A program made the translations under genes and the position numbers. A stretch of 64,000 nt of DNA from contig CM030361.1 in NCBI GenBank assembly GCA_017893485.1, positions 137,782,461 through 137,846,460 of the forward strand. The letters are read 5' to 3'. Shown piece by piece: positions 48,212 through 59,297 of this stretch (positions within the stretch are counted from its first letter, which is position 1; the number at the start of each line of letters is the position of its first letter). Below the pieces are notes generated by a model, which had not been told where the DNA came from, did not search any database, and saw only the letters and a list, made by a program, of their open reading frames with translations. Origin of the DNA: Hemerocallis citrina (taxonomy: Eukaryota > Streptophyta > Magnoliopsida > Asparagales > Asphodelaceae).

Positions 48212-49499
48212 CTTTTTATGTTCTTGTTTACTAATTGATGATTATTTTTTATTTATTTTTATTTTTTTAATTTTTAGTTTTTTATCTTTTAATTCTTCGT
48301 TGCTAATTAATGGTTTTCGATTTTTAATTTATACTTTTTAAATTCCTATTTGCTAAGTGTTCTTAGTTATATATACATTCTGAATCAAGCTTTAATTAAA
48401 TTAGCAGAAACTTAGTGAGTAAAAAGCTGCAGACTGAAAATATGCTTCTTGATGTTGCAATTATAAAGTGTTGGTTTCATTTTTTTAAAAAAAATATAGA
48501 GAAAATGGATTCACTTTTGCTATGAATGAAGCTTAAGAAATTGAATTTGAAATGAAAATTGAGCCATTATTTCCTTTAAAACGTAGGGTTTTTAGAAAAA
48601 AGAGACTTTTTGATGAAATTCCTGATACGGATGGAGAACAACAATCTGCTCAAGGAAATTTTACAACTGATTATTTTCTTGTTTAGTTGATATGATTCTT
48701 TCTCAATTGAAGTGTGGATTAGAACAAATGCAAATTTTTAAATCTATATTTGGCTTCTTATTTGATGCATCACGGTTAGTTTCATTTGATGATGATGAAA
48801 TAAAAAAAATATTGTTTGCAACTTGAAAATGCTTTGAAACTTGGTGATTTACTAATTTTTACTTTTTATGTTCTTGTTTACTAATTAATGGTTATTTTTT
48901 TTATTTATTTATTTTTTTTAAAATTTTTAGTTTTTTACCTTTTAATTCTTGTTTGCTAATTAATGGTTTTCGATTTTTATTTTATACTTTTTAAATTCCT
49001 ATTTGCTAAGTGTTCTTAGTTATATATACATTCTGAATCAAGCTTTAATTAAATTAGCAGAAGCTTAGTGAGTAAAAAGTTGCAGACTGAAGATATGCTT
49101 CTTGATGTTGCAATATAAAGTGTTGGTTTCATTTTTTTAAAAAAATATAGAGAAAATGGATTTACTTTTGCTATGAATGAAGCTTAAGAAAGTGAATTTG
49201 AAATGAAAATTGAGCCATTGTTTCCTTTAAAACGTAGAGTTTTTAGAAAAAAAGACCTTTTGATGAGATTCCTGATACGGATGGAGAACAACAATCTGCT
49301 CAAGAAAATTTTACAACTGATTATTTTCTTGTTTAGTTGATATGATTCTTTCTCAATTGAAGTGTGGATTAGAACAAGTGCAAATTTTTAAATCTATATT
49401 TGGCTTCTTATTTGATGCATCACGGTTAGTTTCATTTGATGATGATGAAATAAAAAAAAATATTGTATGCAACTTGAAAATGCTTTGAAACCTGGTGAG
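48212..49499 (+). repeat. Tandem duplication of about 640 bp in the hAT
   Basis: About 48212-48850 is repeated at 48862-49499 with an offset of about 650 and only a few per cent difference, covering AT-rich leader and part of the transposase. The second copy runs on into the C-terminal domain, while the first stops after the ctttgaaacttggtga motif. Confidence 0.85.
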
Positions 49500-49882
49500 A
49501 TGTCTAATATTGATGCGAATTATTTACTTTCAGAATTACAAATATTGCAACAAATGCTACGAAACGAAGCATTTGAAACAGGTAAACCATGCAATTCCAT
49601 TAAAATTATGGAGTTTGAAAAAAAAAGGATATGTTTCCAAATATTTTGGTTACTTATAGGATTTTATTGACTGTACCTGTGATTGTGACATCTGTGAAAG
49701 TAAGCTTTTCAAAATTAAAATTATTAAAATCTTATTTGCGAATAACTATGATTCAAGATAGGTTAAATGTATTAGCAATTTTAAGTATTAAAAATAATAT
49801 GCTGAAAAATATTGAGGTTGAACATATAATTGATGATTTTATTTTTAAAAATGCAAAAAAGATCATTTTAGATGAGATGTGA
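48505..49882 (+). pseudogene. hAT transposase, partly duplicated and broken
   Basis: Each repeat copy encodes EPLFPLKRRVFRKKRLFDE followed by SAQ..FTTDYFL, part of the TTF-type hAT transposase. The second copy continues with LENALKPGEMSNIDANYLLS and ELQILQQML. After a frameshift near 49635 it gives NILVTYRILLTVPV, SFSKLKLLKSYLR, QDRLNVLAILSI and FIFKNAKKIIL, the hAT C-terminal dimerisation domain. The N-terminal zinc finger and most of the catalytic part are absent. The protein is well under half the family length of about 700 residues. Confidence 0.88.
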
Positions 49883-49930
49883 CTGATTTGATTTTTTCTT
49901 TTTTTAGATGTAAGAATTAATGTCACTATA

Positions 49931-50591
49931 TGTCGGAGAAATCTACTCCCAACTCGTAGTGCTAATAGCGGAAGTGCACCTCAAGCAATAGAAACTCCCA
50001 AAAAATAGATGAACCAAGAACAAACCACCACGATATATGGATCTCACAAGAACACAACCAATATACAGAGATAACCAATACTTCTTATTCCCAAAGAAAT
50101 ACAAAGATTAGAAAAGAGATTACAGCTCTCAATCTCTCTCCCTCACCTTTGAAACACTCGGTACAATCTCTCTTGAAGTTGAATAATGATCAGATCTATT
50201 CAGATAACTAAACCTTAGAGTTTACGGCCATATATATAACCCCCAAGAAAACTCTAACAGATATACACAAATCTAGCAAATTGGGCCTTTATCCCGTAAG
50301 CCCAAAAGAACAACTTAGCGTCGGTGTCGGTCGACCGCACCGTGCGGATCCAGTCCCGAGGGCTGACCGGTCGACCGCATCTCCCAGACCGGTCGACTGT
50401 CCCCTCCTCTGTTGGACGCCTATATTCGAAGAACTCCCAATCGACCGCACCCCTAGCCGGTCAATTGCAACCCTCCAGACTTCTCTTCTTCTACTTGCTG
50501 CTTGCCTTCCCTTGCTTCTTTGTTTTCTCCTCCTCTTCTCCAACTTCAAATACGCCGTGCCTACGTGTATTTGAGGCCACAATTCCTAACA
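49931..50591 (-). repeat. 3' LTR of the Gag-only copia
   Basis: A 661-bp LTR, TGTCGGAGAAATC...CCTAACA on the plus strand. It contains a cluster of GGTCGACCG-type palindromes at 50328-50465. Confidence 0.92.
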
Positions 50592-51098
50592 ATCTCTCAC
50601 TTGGACCAAATACACCACGCTTCAAAGTTATTGCAATATTTCCTCGCATTATCTCTGCCATCTCCCACTTTCATAGAAGACCCAAATACTCCCCACTCTC
50701 ATGAAGAGCACCTCCGCCACTCCACCAAGTGGTGTGCACCAACCACCCCTCATTGCCTCATGAAGGATGTGCTCCACCAATCGCATAGTGCACGAATACT
50801 GGAGAAACAACCTCCCGTATCGGATTCAGTGTTATGAGACTCCCCAATTCGCAAGATCTCCATCAACACCGGACATGGTTCAAAGTCTCTCAATGCACCC
50901 TTTGCACTAGAAACCTCCGTGGATGACATCTCCACAAACTCCGCAGACTGTTCAACCCCTACAGTCCCATTTCGGTGACCTTCATCTATATCACCCCGTA
51001 TATCGATATCAGTGGTCTCTATCACACAAGAGCGACTTGAAGCTTCAACTGCCAATTTGCAAAGTACCATCTTCGCAGCAACGTCTTACCCACTAGGA
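50592..51098. other. Gag-only copia, tail segment
   Basis: A minus-strand ORF at 50750-51070 is not recognisable as integrase or reverse transcriptase. This stretch stands in place of the missing pol. Confidence 0.5.
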
Positions 51099-52445
51099 TC
51101 ACTTTGCAGCTCCCACTAAATTAGTAACCTCCCCGCCACAACTGAAAGAACTCGGTTGCACCCCACACAACCTACTACTCGATTCCGACTGAGAGTCAAC
51201 TACAGGAGAAACGCCCCTTACGTCTCTAAGCAAATACAGCGTTTCCTCACGCTTTCCTTTTGCAATCACCCTTGAACCTGCAGATATGCACCACTCCCCA
51301 CTACCAACTGTAGTAGACAACCCCTCCTTGTCTAGCCTTCCAATCGAGATAATATTTTCTTTCAGGTCTGGAACATGCCTTATCTCCCGTAAGACAACAC
51401 TTTGATCATCAACGGTGTTCACGCTAACAGTACCAACCCCACGTACAGGACACCGGTGATCATTTCCTACGATCACATCTTTGAAAGAACCTTCCTCATA
51501 GTCATCAAATACCTCTCTCCTCGGAGTGCAATAAAAAGAAGCTCCCGAATCAATACACCAATCTTGAGTGCCCAACTCCTCCCGAGCTGATAAGCATAGA
51601 TTCTCAACACGCCCCACTTGAGCTTCCTTTGGAGTATCTCTCTTCGGTTTCTGCTGCTTCTTCTTCATATAAGCCTTGCAACTGCGCATCATGTGACCCT
51701 TCTTGTGACAATACCAACACTCGGGCCCATGTCCCCCATTGCTGTCATCAGATCCACTCTCAGATGAACTACTCTGATCCTTTCTTCTTAATTCGACTGC
51801 TCCTAGATCTCTCACGTCTCTTCTCAACGTACATGGCGGAATCTCTAGAAGATGATGATGGATATCTCCCGTTTCTCACCTTTCTCACCTCCTCGTTCAG
51901 AATGCTACTCACCACATCTTGTAGAGTCGTCGAATCTGTCATAGTGCCTGTAATCATCTGTTCCACCGTACCATAACTATCGGGTAAAGTAGATAGAAGT
52001 AACAATGACCGTTCCCTCTCTGAAAACTTCAAACCTGCAGCTTCCATCTGGTTGTAAACCATACAGTAATTGTTCACATGCTCTGCTACTGAACCCCCTT
52101 TCTTCAACTTCATATTAACCAATTTCTTCGCTTGAAGAATTTGATTAGATGCCGATGATTTCTCATACATATCCATAAGAATCTCCATAGCCTCCTTTGT
52201 GGTCTTTACCTTCGAGAAATGAAATAACGTCTTCCTACTCAGCCCCAACTGAATCTGCCCCAGTGCCTTCTGATCCAAACGATTCCACTCTGCCAAGACC
52301 TTCACATTCTTGTTTGCACCTATCAGCTTCTCATCAAACAACGGACCATCAGATCTTTCTGATGAAGATATGCTATCATCTGAATCTTCCACATCGCAAA
52401 GTCACTCCCATCGAATCTCTCGATCTTCATCTTGTTATCGGCCAT
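51099..52445 (-). pseudogene. Copia Gag and partial protease, two frameshifts
   Basis: The family-like start MADNKMKIERFDGSDFAMWK begins at ATG 52443-52445. A frameshift near 52360 leads into 51769-52392, the copia gag domain (LAEWNRLDQKALGQIQLGLS, KTTKEAMEILMDMYE, KLVNMKLKKGGSVAEHVNNY, LLSTLPDSY). A second shift near 51800 leads to 51099-51827, with zinc knuckle CWYCHKKGHMMRSC and the protease active site CIDSGAS, followed by HVPDLKENIISIGRLD, the normal link to the pre-integrase region. The frame ends shortly after, at 51105. Gag builds the particle that carries RNA. Confidence 0.9.
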
Positions 52446-52471
52446 CTCGAACCAACTACTCTGATACTACT

Positions 52472-53152
52472 TATCAGAGAAATCTACTCCCAACTCGTAG
52501 TGCTAATAGCGGAAGTGCACCACAAGCAATGGAAACCCCCAAAAAATAGATGAATCAAGAACAAGCCACCACGATATATGGATCTCGCAAGAACACAACC
52601 AATATGCAGAGATAACTAATACTTCTTATTTCCAAAGAAATACAAAGATTACAAAAGAGATTACAACTCTCAATCTCTCTCCCTTACCTTCGCAACACTC
52701 GACACAATCTCTCTTGAAGTTGAATAATGATCAGATCTATTTAGATAACTAAACCCTAGAGTTTACGGCCATATATATAACCCCCAAGCAAACCCTAAAA
52801 GATATACACAAATCTAGCAAATTGGGCCTTTATCCCGTAAGCCCAAAAGAACAACTCAGCATCGGTATCGGTCGACCGCACCCCAAGCCGGTCGACCGCA
52901 TCGTGCGGATCCAGTCCCGAGGGCTGACCGGTCGACCGCATCTCCCAGACCGATCGACTGTCCCTTTCTCTGTTGGACGCCTACACTCGAAGAACTCCCA
53001 GTCGATTGCACCCCTAGACGATCGACCGCAACCCTCCAGACTTCTCTTCTTCTACTTGCTGCTTGTCTTCCCTTGCTTCTTTGTCTTCTCCTCTTCTTCT
53101 CCAACTTCAAGTACCCCGTGCCTACATGTATTTGAGGCCACAATTCCTAACA
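52472..53152 (-). repeat. 5' LTR of the Gag-only copia
   Basis: A 681-bp near copy of 49931-50591, with a small extra segment (ccaagccggtcgaccgca) in the GTCGAC cluster at about 52880-53030. Confidence 0.92.
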
Positions 53153-53474
53153 CTATACTTAATGGAAAATATGAAGTATTTGATGTCATAACGCACAACA
53201 AGGAAATCTTTATTTCCCGACAGCGGACACTCCAACGGAAGTCAGTGACTGGAAGATAAGAAATGAGATCTAGGGTTTTGGAGGCAAAATTGTCATTACC
53301 TTGTTACAGTGGAGAGGATCCGTTATTTATAGGCAGAGAGAGAACCCTAATGGGCTGGGATGACACATCTCTGTGGGCCGGATGAGAGTAGAGAGCTGGT
53401 TGGTGGCCCAAGGAGCATGCAGGTCTCATGATCATGATGAGATCAGACGACTGAAGCCGAAATTTTACCCACAT
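53153..53474 (-). promoter_or_regulatory. Promoter-like sequence on the minus strand
   Basis: The minus strand reads TATAAATAACG (plus 53321-53331), then about 50 bases downstream AAACCCTAGATCTC, a usual plant leader motif. No ORF follows before the Gag-only copia. It could be a remnant of a gene or transposon promoter; function is not shown. Confidence 0.3.
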
Positions 53475-53913
53475 AGGCCCGGCCCTGGGGCAGGGCCCAG
53501 AGGGCGACCGCCTTGGGCCCTCAAAATTTGGGGCCCATTTTTTATAACTTTTCAGAAAAAATAAGTTTAAGTTATCAAAAAAAAATGCATAGAGACTCAG
53601 ATAGTTTCAACTGTCCAAGCTCCAAATTCAACAATAATGGGTTGACATAATGACACGTTGTAACTTAGTATTTGGTATTTGATAATTATGGTTCTTGCCT
53701 TCTTGGTTCTTGAGTTATTTTTTTTATTTTCAACTTTTTTTTCAAAAAAAACTTACATTTTAAATCTAACTTGAACAGTTGAGGAATAAGGATCTTGGCT
53801 TATGGTTGGATCTTGGCTTGAAGTTGGAAGTGTAATCTGGTATGTGCTTACTAATATTTTTTACTGTTAGTATTTTAATTTTTTATTATATAATTCTTTG
53901 AAAATTGATTCTC

Positions 53914-54147
53914 AGTTGTACCTCACGATATTGAACAGCTCGTCCACCAAGTTTTGCATCTAGATCTAGTTCCACAGACTTGATGGCAGCAATCCCAGAT
54001 TGACCCTCGATATTTTTGACAGTGGAGTGACTATCATAGCCTGTTAATAAGTGTCTCTCAAACGAAATGATACACACTATATAAAATATGGTTTCTACAG
54101 CTAACCTGACTTGTACTTTTTCCGAGCCAATAGTTGATATCATGTCC
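53914..54147 (-). pseudogene. Villin gene fragment captured in the hAT
   Basis: Minus strand, three parts. From 54147 to 54106 an exon end reads DINYWLGKSTSQ and stops at AG|GTTAGC, a good donor site. An intron of about 70 bases follows. Then exon sequence to about 53914 reads AAIKSVELD, then LGGRAVQYREVQ. Plant villins have D-I-H-Y/F-W-I/L-G-K-D-T-S-Q followed by D-E-A-G-x-A-A-I-K-x-V-E-L-D and L-G-G-R-A-V-Q-x-R-E-x-Q in gelsolin repeat 1, with an intron after TSQ. The exon continues upstream at 59298-59335 across the copia insertion. The presence of an intron means capture from DNA and not from mRNA. The exact acceptor is uncertain, and the piece is too short to encode an actin-binding domain. 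Confidence 0.85.
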
Positions 54148-54152
54148 AAAAG

Positions 54153-54706
54153 TGTTGGGTTCCTTCCTTAATTGAGAATAATATGGAATTCTCTGGAGAT
54201 GTGGAGTATCCTAGAGCTTCATGGAAGAGTGTGGAAGGAAGTTGAAAGGTATAGTTTCATGGAGATCTCTAGAAATGGAGAATTCTAGAGAGTTGGTATA
54301 GTTTCATGGATATCTCTAGAAATGGAGAATTCTAGAGAGTTAATCTCCACCCTTGGATCAAATTAATCTCCACCGTTCATTGTGGGTGTGGAGTAGTATA
54401 AATAGGGGTGGAAGTCTTCATTCCTACTCACTTCAAAAACAAGTTCTTGTAATCCAAAGTGAGAGTTAGAGAGCCACTTTGAGAGAAAGTAAGATAACTT
54501 GAGAAGTTCTAATTCTCAAGCTTGAGTGAGGCACAAAATTGTGAGAGTGTGTTATAGAGAGTCAAATTCTTGTAATCCTGCTACTCTTTGTATAGTAGAA
54601 GAATCTCCATTTGAGTTGTAAATCTCTCTTGCATCTATTTCTATCTATATCTTTAAGTGTCCATCTTAACTTCACGAAGCGGGAAAATACCGAGTTTTTC
54701 CCAACA
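54153..54706 (+). repeat. 5' LTR of the young copia
   Basis: It begins TGTTGGGTTCC and ends TTTTTCCCAACA, with a TATA box TATAAATAG at 54397-54405. An internal repeat ggtatagtttcatgga...ctctagaaatggagaattc occurs twice. Confidence 0.95.
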
Positions 54707-54707
54707 G

Positions 54708-54720
54708 TGGTATCAGAGCC
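54708..54720 (+). other. Primer binding site, initiator tRNA-Met
   Basis: TGGTATCAGAGCC, one base after the 5' LTR; an exact match to the usual plant copia primer site. Confidence 0.93.
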
Positions 54721-54759
54721 AGGTTCACACACCGTCGTCATCATCTCGTACGGTTTAAG

Positions 54760-56652
54760 ATGGAGGACATCGTCACCCATGATGGAGATATGTTCAAACT
54801 CACCGCCAACAACTACTCGTATTGGAAGTCGATGATGGAAGATCATCTATATTGCAAAGACTTGCATGAGCCCATCATCCACAATACCATGGTGGAAGGA
54901 AAGAGCGATGCAGAATGGGAGTTGCTCAATCGAAAAGCCATTGCCATGATCCGTAAGTACATCGACCGATCTCTTTTCGAGCATGTCTCTACGTATACAA
55001 ATGCTTATGAATTATGGACAAAGCTTGAGTCCATGATTCAAAAGAAGACGCCTCGTAACAAAGCCAATTTAGTTCGACAGTTGGTGAAGTTGGAGTATAA
55101 GGATGGTCAAAGCATGATTGAGCACTTGAATAATTTCAAGGGGCTCGTAAATCAGCTAATGAAAATTGAATTGAAGATTGAAGATGAGTTGCAAGCCCTT
55201 TTACTCCTTAGCTCATTGCCTGAAAGTTGGGATACACTCGTGATTACACTTAGTAACTCAACTCCTGAAGGAAAGCTCACCATGGATACCGTCAGTGATA
55301 GCCTTCTTGGTGAAGAAGCAAGGAGGAAGGAACGAGGCGATTCTATCTTTTCCGAGGCAAATGTTTTCGAAAATCGGGTAAAGAATGATGGTCGTGGACG
55401 TAGCAAGGGCCGAGAATCAAACCAATTCCGAGATAGATCCAAATCACGATCAAAGATTACATGCTACTACTGTGGAAGGACGGGCCACAAGAAAGCAGAG
55501 TGTCGATCCTTCAAGAGAGATCAAAAGGCGGGTGATGTGAAGCCAGACCAAATCAAGAAGCAAGAAGAGAAGAGTACTACCGTTGTTGCTGCAAAAGAAG
55601 AACTGATTTATCTCATTGGAGAAGGCAATATCCTAAACATTGCCTATGATGATAGTTCTTGGATTATTGATTCTGGTGCTTCCTTCCATGTCACTCCCCA
55701 TGGAAGTTTATTCTCATCCTACCAAAGCGGTGACTTTGGTACGGTACAAATGGAAAATCAAGATAGGAGCAAAATTATCGGGATAGGTGACATCATCCTT
55801 ACAACAAGCACTGGATGCAAGCTTGTCCTAAAAGATTTGAGACATGTCCCAGCTATGCGTCTCAATCTTATCTCTGCTGGAAAGCTTAATGATGTGGGTC
55901 TGGTGAATTACTTTGGTGAAGGAAAATGGAAGCTCACCAAAGAAAGTTTAGTCGTGGCTCAAGGAAAGAAGGAGGGGTCATTATACGTGCTGCAAGCCAA
56001 GCTCTGCAAAGGGGAGGTGAATATCACCACCGATGATATGGATATATGGCATAGACGACTTGGACACATAAGCGAGAAAGGTCTTCACATACTCGCTCGT
56101 AACCAAGTTCTTCCTAATGTGAAAGGTAAAACACTTGATCCTTGTGCTCATTGCTTGGCTGGAAAACAACATAAAGTTGCTTTCAAAAGATCTTCTCCAC
56201 CCACAAGGAGAAAGAATATCTTAGATCTTGTACACACCGATGTGTGCTTAATGTCCGAGACGTCCATTGGTGGTGCATCATATTTTGTCACCTTCATCGA
56301 TGACCATTCAAGGAAGGTGTGGTTGCACTTATTAAAAACAACGGATCAAGTGCTTGATGCATTCAAGGAGTTTCATGCCTGAGTGGAACGCGAGACAGGA
56401 AGGAAGATCAAATGTGTCCGATCAGACAATGGAGGTGAATATAGAAGTCCCTTTGAAGCCTATTGCAGAAAATATGGGATAAGACTAGAGAAGACTCCAC
56501 CCAAGACACCGCAGTTAAATGGATTAGCCGAGAGAATGAATCAAACTATCGAGGAAAGAGTTCGATGTGTGCTTTCTCATGCCAAATTGCCTAAGTCATT
56601 CTGGGGGGAAGCTGTGATGACCGTTGTTGACGTCATCAACCTTTCACCATAG
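54760..56652 (+). pseudogene. Copia Gag-protease-integrase, one nonsense codon
   Basis: ATG at 54760. The Gag domain (LLNRKAIAMIRKYIDRSLFE, KANLVRQLVKLEYKDG, LLLLSSLPESW) is followed by a zinc knuckle CYYCGRTGHKKAEC at residues 235-248. The protease active site DSGAS is at residue 304 and the pre-integrase domain (WHRRLGHISEKGLH, CAHCLAGK) at about 428-465. The integrase core starts with HTDV (Asp 494). A TGA at 56380-56382 replaces a probable Trp; the frame continues with VRSDNGGEY and PQLNGLAERMNQT, giving the remaining integrase residues. It stops at TAG 56650-56652. Downstream of the zinc knuckle it is very like TNT1-type polyproteins. Non-functional because of the stops. Confidence 0.93.
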
Positions 56653-58002
56653 GTACCTTTGGACGGAGCTATCCCAGAGGAAGTTTGGTCAGACAAAAAG
56701 GCTACCTACAATCATCTCAAGGTGTTCGGATGCAGATGATTTGTTCACATACCCAAAGACGAGAGAGCCAAGCTGGATGTAAAGATAAAGGAATGCATCT
56801 ACCTTCGCTCGCCAAAGGATGAGTTTGGTGACTGACTTTAGGATCCAATCAACAAGAAGATTGTTCGTAGCCGAGATGTGGTATTCTTCGAGGACCAAAC
56901 AATTGAAGATATTCAGAAATCGGAGAGGCCAAGATTGAGAAGCAATTGTAGTATAGACCTTACACCGGCTCATGAAGAGGAGAATGTCACACCAGAAAAT
57001 AATGAAGCTGAAGATCTCGAGCCTATCCTAGAGCCAAATAATCTAGAGACTCAAGATGAGTCAAGCTCTCCATTAGAGTTGAGACGATCATCGAGAGACC
57101 GAAGACCATCTACTCGTTATCCCACGGAGGAGTTTGTGATGGTCACCGATAAGGGGGAGCCTCAAAGTTATAAGGAAGTCATAACTGACACTCATAAAGA
57201 AGAGTGGATAAAATCCATGCAAGAGGAGATGCAATCCTTGCATGAGAATCATACTTACGAACTAATAGAGCTTCCAAAAGGAAAAAAAGCCTTGAAGAAT
57301 AAGTGGGTGTATCGAATCAAGACCGAAGATAGTAGCTCGAAGCCTCGCTACAAAGCTCGGTTGGTTGTTAAGGGGTTCAGTCAAGAGAAAGGTATTGACT
57401 TTGAAGAAATATTTTCTCTGGTGGTAAAAATGTCATCCATCCGTATTGTTCTTAGCCTAGCAGCGGTACAAGACTTGGAGATCGAACAACTCGATGTCAA
57501 GACAGCATTCCTCCATGGAGATCTAGAGGAAGAGATCTACATGGAGCAACCAGAGGGGTTCAAAGTTCCTGGCAAAGAGAATTTGGTGTGCCGGCTAACG
57601 AAGAGTCTATATGGCCTTAAGAAAGCACCAAGACAATGGTACAAGAAATTCGAGTCCTTCATGGCAGAACATGACTTCAAGAAGACGGAAAGCGATCATT
57701 GTGTCTTCATAAAGAGGTATGGAGGTGGCGATTTCCTCACACTCTTACTCTATGTTGATGATATGTTGATTGTTGGACTAGATCGCACAAAAATTGTTGC
57801 TTTGAAAAAGGATCTAAGCAAGAGCTTTGCCATGAAAGATTTGGGACCGGCTAGAAAAATCCTTGGAATGAGGATCACTTGTGATAGATCAAGAAAGTTA
57901 TTGTGGCTATCACAAGAGAAGTACATTGAGAAAGTGTTGGAAAGATTCAACATGCACAAAGCGAGCCAGTCAACATACCACTTGCTGGACACTTCAAGTT
58001 GA
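56653..58002 (+). pseudogene. Copia integrase end and reverse transcriptase
   Basis: The same frame continues from 56653 with DGAIPEEVWSDKK and HLKVFGCR, with stops at 56737-56739, 56833-56835 and 56839-56841. From 56878 it is open: RRSSRDRRPSTRYPTEE, then the reverse transcriptase KNKWVYRIKTEDSS, ARLVVKGFSQEKGIDFEE, QLDVKTAFLHGDLEEEIYM, PEGF and SLYGLKKAPRQWYKKF. The active site YVDD at 57751-57762 is intact. At least two of the stops look like C-to-T or G-to-A changes (CGA or TGG codons). A one-base frameshift near 57965-57985 ends the frame at 58002. Confidence 0.93.
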
Positions 58003-58721
58003 GTATGGAGCAAAGTCCAACAAGTGAGGACGAAAAGAAGGAAATGAAGACGATTCCTTATTCATCCGCGGTAGGTAGTCTTATGTATGCAATGATATGC
58101 ACAAGACCCGACATCGCCTATGCAGTTGGTGTTGTTAGTCGCTTCTTGGCCAATCCGGGGAAAGAGCATTGGGATGCAGTCAAATGGATCTTTCGGGATC
58201 TACGAGGTACTTCCAAAAAGTGTTTATGTTTTGGAAATGGAAAATCTGTGTTAGAAGGATACACAGATGCAGATTTAGCTGGCGACGTTGATTCTAGGAA
58301 ATCAACATCGGGATACCTAACTACTCTAGCAGGGGGAGCTGTTTCTTGGCAATCAAAGTTTCAAAAGTGTGTTGGTTTGTCCACTACCGAAGCTGAGTAC
58401 ATCGCAGCTACTGAAGCTTGCAAGGAGATGTTGTGGATGAAGAATTTGCTGCTAGAGCTAGGAGTAGTCCAAGACAAGTATGTCTTGAAGTGCGACAATC
58501 AAAGTGTAATTTACTTAGCAAAGAACTCTACCTTTCATTCTTGCACAAAGCACATTGATACACGGTATCATTGGATCCGAGAAGCTCTCGAAGAAAGGCG
58601 CATACACCTTGAGAAAGTTCACACGGAAGAAAACTGGTCCGACATGATGACCAAGGTAATACCGACAAATAAATTTGAGGATTGTTGTCAAGGTGCCGGT
58701 TTGCTACTACCTCCCAATTAA
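57999..58721 (+). pseudogene. Copia RNase H part
   Basis: It continues pol in a new frame: AVGSLMYAMICTRPDIAYAV, GYTDADLAGDVDSRKSTSGY, LSTTEAEYIAATEACKEMLW, CDNQSVIYLAKN and TKHIDTRYHWIRE. The catalytic Asp and Glu residues are present. The last codons precede the polypurine tract. Open in itself but detached from reverse transcriptase by the frameshift. Confidence 0.93.
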
Positions 58722-58738
58722 GTCAGGAGGGGGAGATT

Positions 58739-59292
58739 TGTTGGGTTCCTTCCTTAATTGAGAATAATATGGAATTCTCTAGAGATGTGGAGTATCCTAG
58801 AGCTTCATGGAAGAGTGTGGAAGGAAGTTGAAAGGTATAGTTTCATGGAGATCTCCAGAAATGGAGAATTCTAGAGAGTTGGTATAGTTTCATGGAGATC
58901 TCTAGAAATGGAGAATTCTAGAGAGTTAATCTCCACCCTTGGATCAAATTAATCTCCACCGTTCATTGTGGGTGTGGAGTAGTATAAATAGGGGTGGAAG
59001 TCTTCATTCCTACTCACTCTAAAAACAAGTTCTTGTAATCCAAAGTGAGAGTTAGGGAGCCACTTTGAGAGAAAGTAAGATAACTTGAGAAGTTCTAATT
59101 CTCAAGCTTGAGTGAGCCACAAAATTGTGAGAGTGTGTTATAGAGAGTCAAATTCTTGTAATCCTACTACTCTTTGTATAGTAGAAGAATCTCCATTTGA
59201 GTTGTAAATCTCTCTTGCATCTATTTCTATCTATATCTTTAAGTGCCCATCTTAACTTCACGAAGCGGAAAAATACCGAGTTTTTCCCAACA
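58739..59292 (+). repeat. 3' LTR of the young copia
   Basis: 554 bp, about 98 per cent identical to the 5' LTR by eye, with a TATA box at 58983-58991. Confidence 0.95.
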
Positions 59293-59297
59293 AAAAG

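Larger units (their letters stand above)
47990..49930 (+). mobile_element. hAT element, left end and decayed transposase
   Basis: The left end CAGGGCCGGACCTGG followed by GC-rich gggcgggctgggcg is typical of plant hAT elements of the TTF-type zinc-finger group. Transposase remnants follow. I did not find the right end or an 8-bp TSD; the Gag-only copia is inserted at 49931, and the sequence after 53157 shows no matching terminus, so the right side seems lost. Confidence 0.75.
49931..53152 (-). mobile_element. Gag-protease-only copia element, TSD CTATA
   Basis: LTRs are at 49931-50591 and 52472-53152; CTATA is at 49926-49930 and 53153-53157. On the minus strand a PBS-like AGTATCAGAGTA lies just inside the 5' LTR and a purine stretch (aagtgagagat) precedes the 3' LTR. 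The interior of about 1.9 kb encodes Gag, a zinc knuckle and the start of protease, with no integrase, reverse transcriptase or RNase H. It is a short non-autonomous element that would depend on a partner for cDNA synthesis. Confidence 0.9.
54153..59292 (+). mobile_element. Young Ty1/copia element, TSD AAAAG
   Basis: Two 554-bp LTRs (54153-54706, 58739-59292) differ at about 10 positions. AAAAG is at 54148-54152 and 59293-59297. The primer site TGGTATCAGAGCC is at 54708-54720 and the polypurine tract caggagggggaga at about 58724-58736. The single long reading order Gag, protease, integrase, reverse transcriptase, RNase H is almost complete, close to TNT1/Tork-type elements, but has five in-frame stops and one frameshift. 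It sits inside the non-autonomous hAT and splits the villin exon. Confidence 0.95.

Noticed and set aside
50281..50704. Overlapping ORFs on both strands near 50300-50700 and 52800-53260
   Set aside because: They are inside LTRs, occur on both strands at once and reflect the GTCGAC-rich composition.
47880..53460. A MULE-like pair, cagatctcagccgtagatc and gatgagatcagacgactga, as ends of another element
   Set aside because: The similarity is short, the outer limits are unclear and no 9-bp duplication was found.
47990..53475. A single hAT running from 47990 to about 53475 with the Gag-only copia inside
   Set aside because: The terminus at 53475 reads as a left end and pairs with 59762 by an exact 8-bp TSD; no right end for the 47990 element was found.
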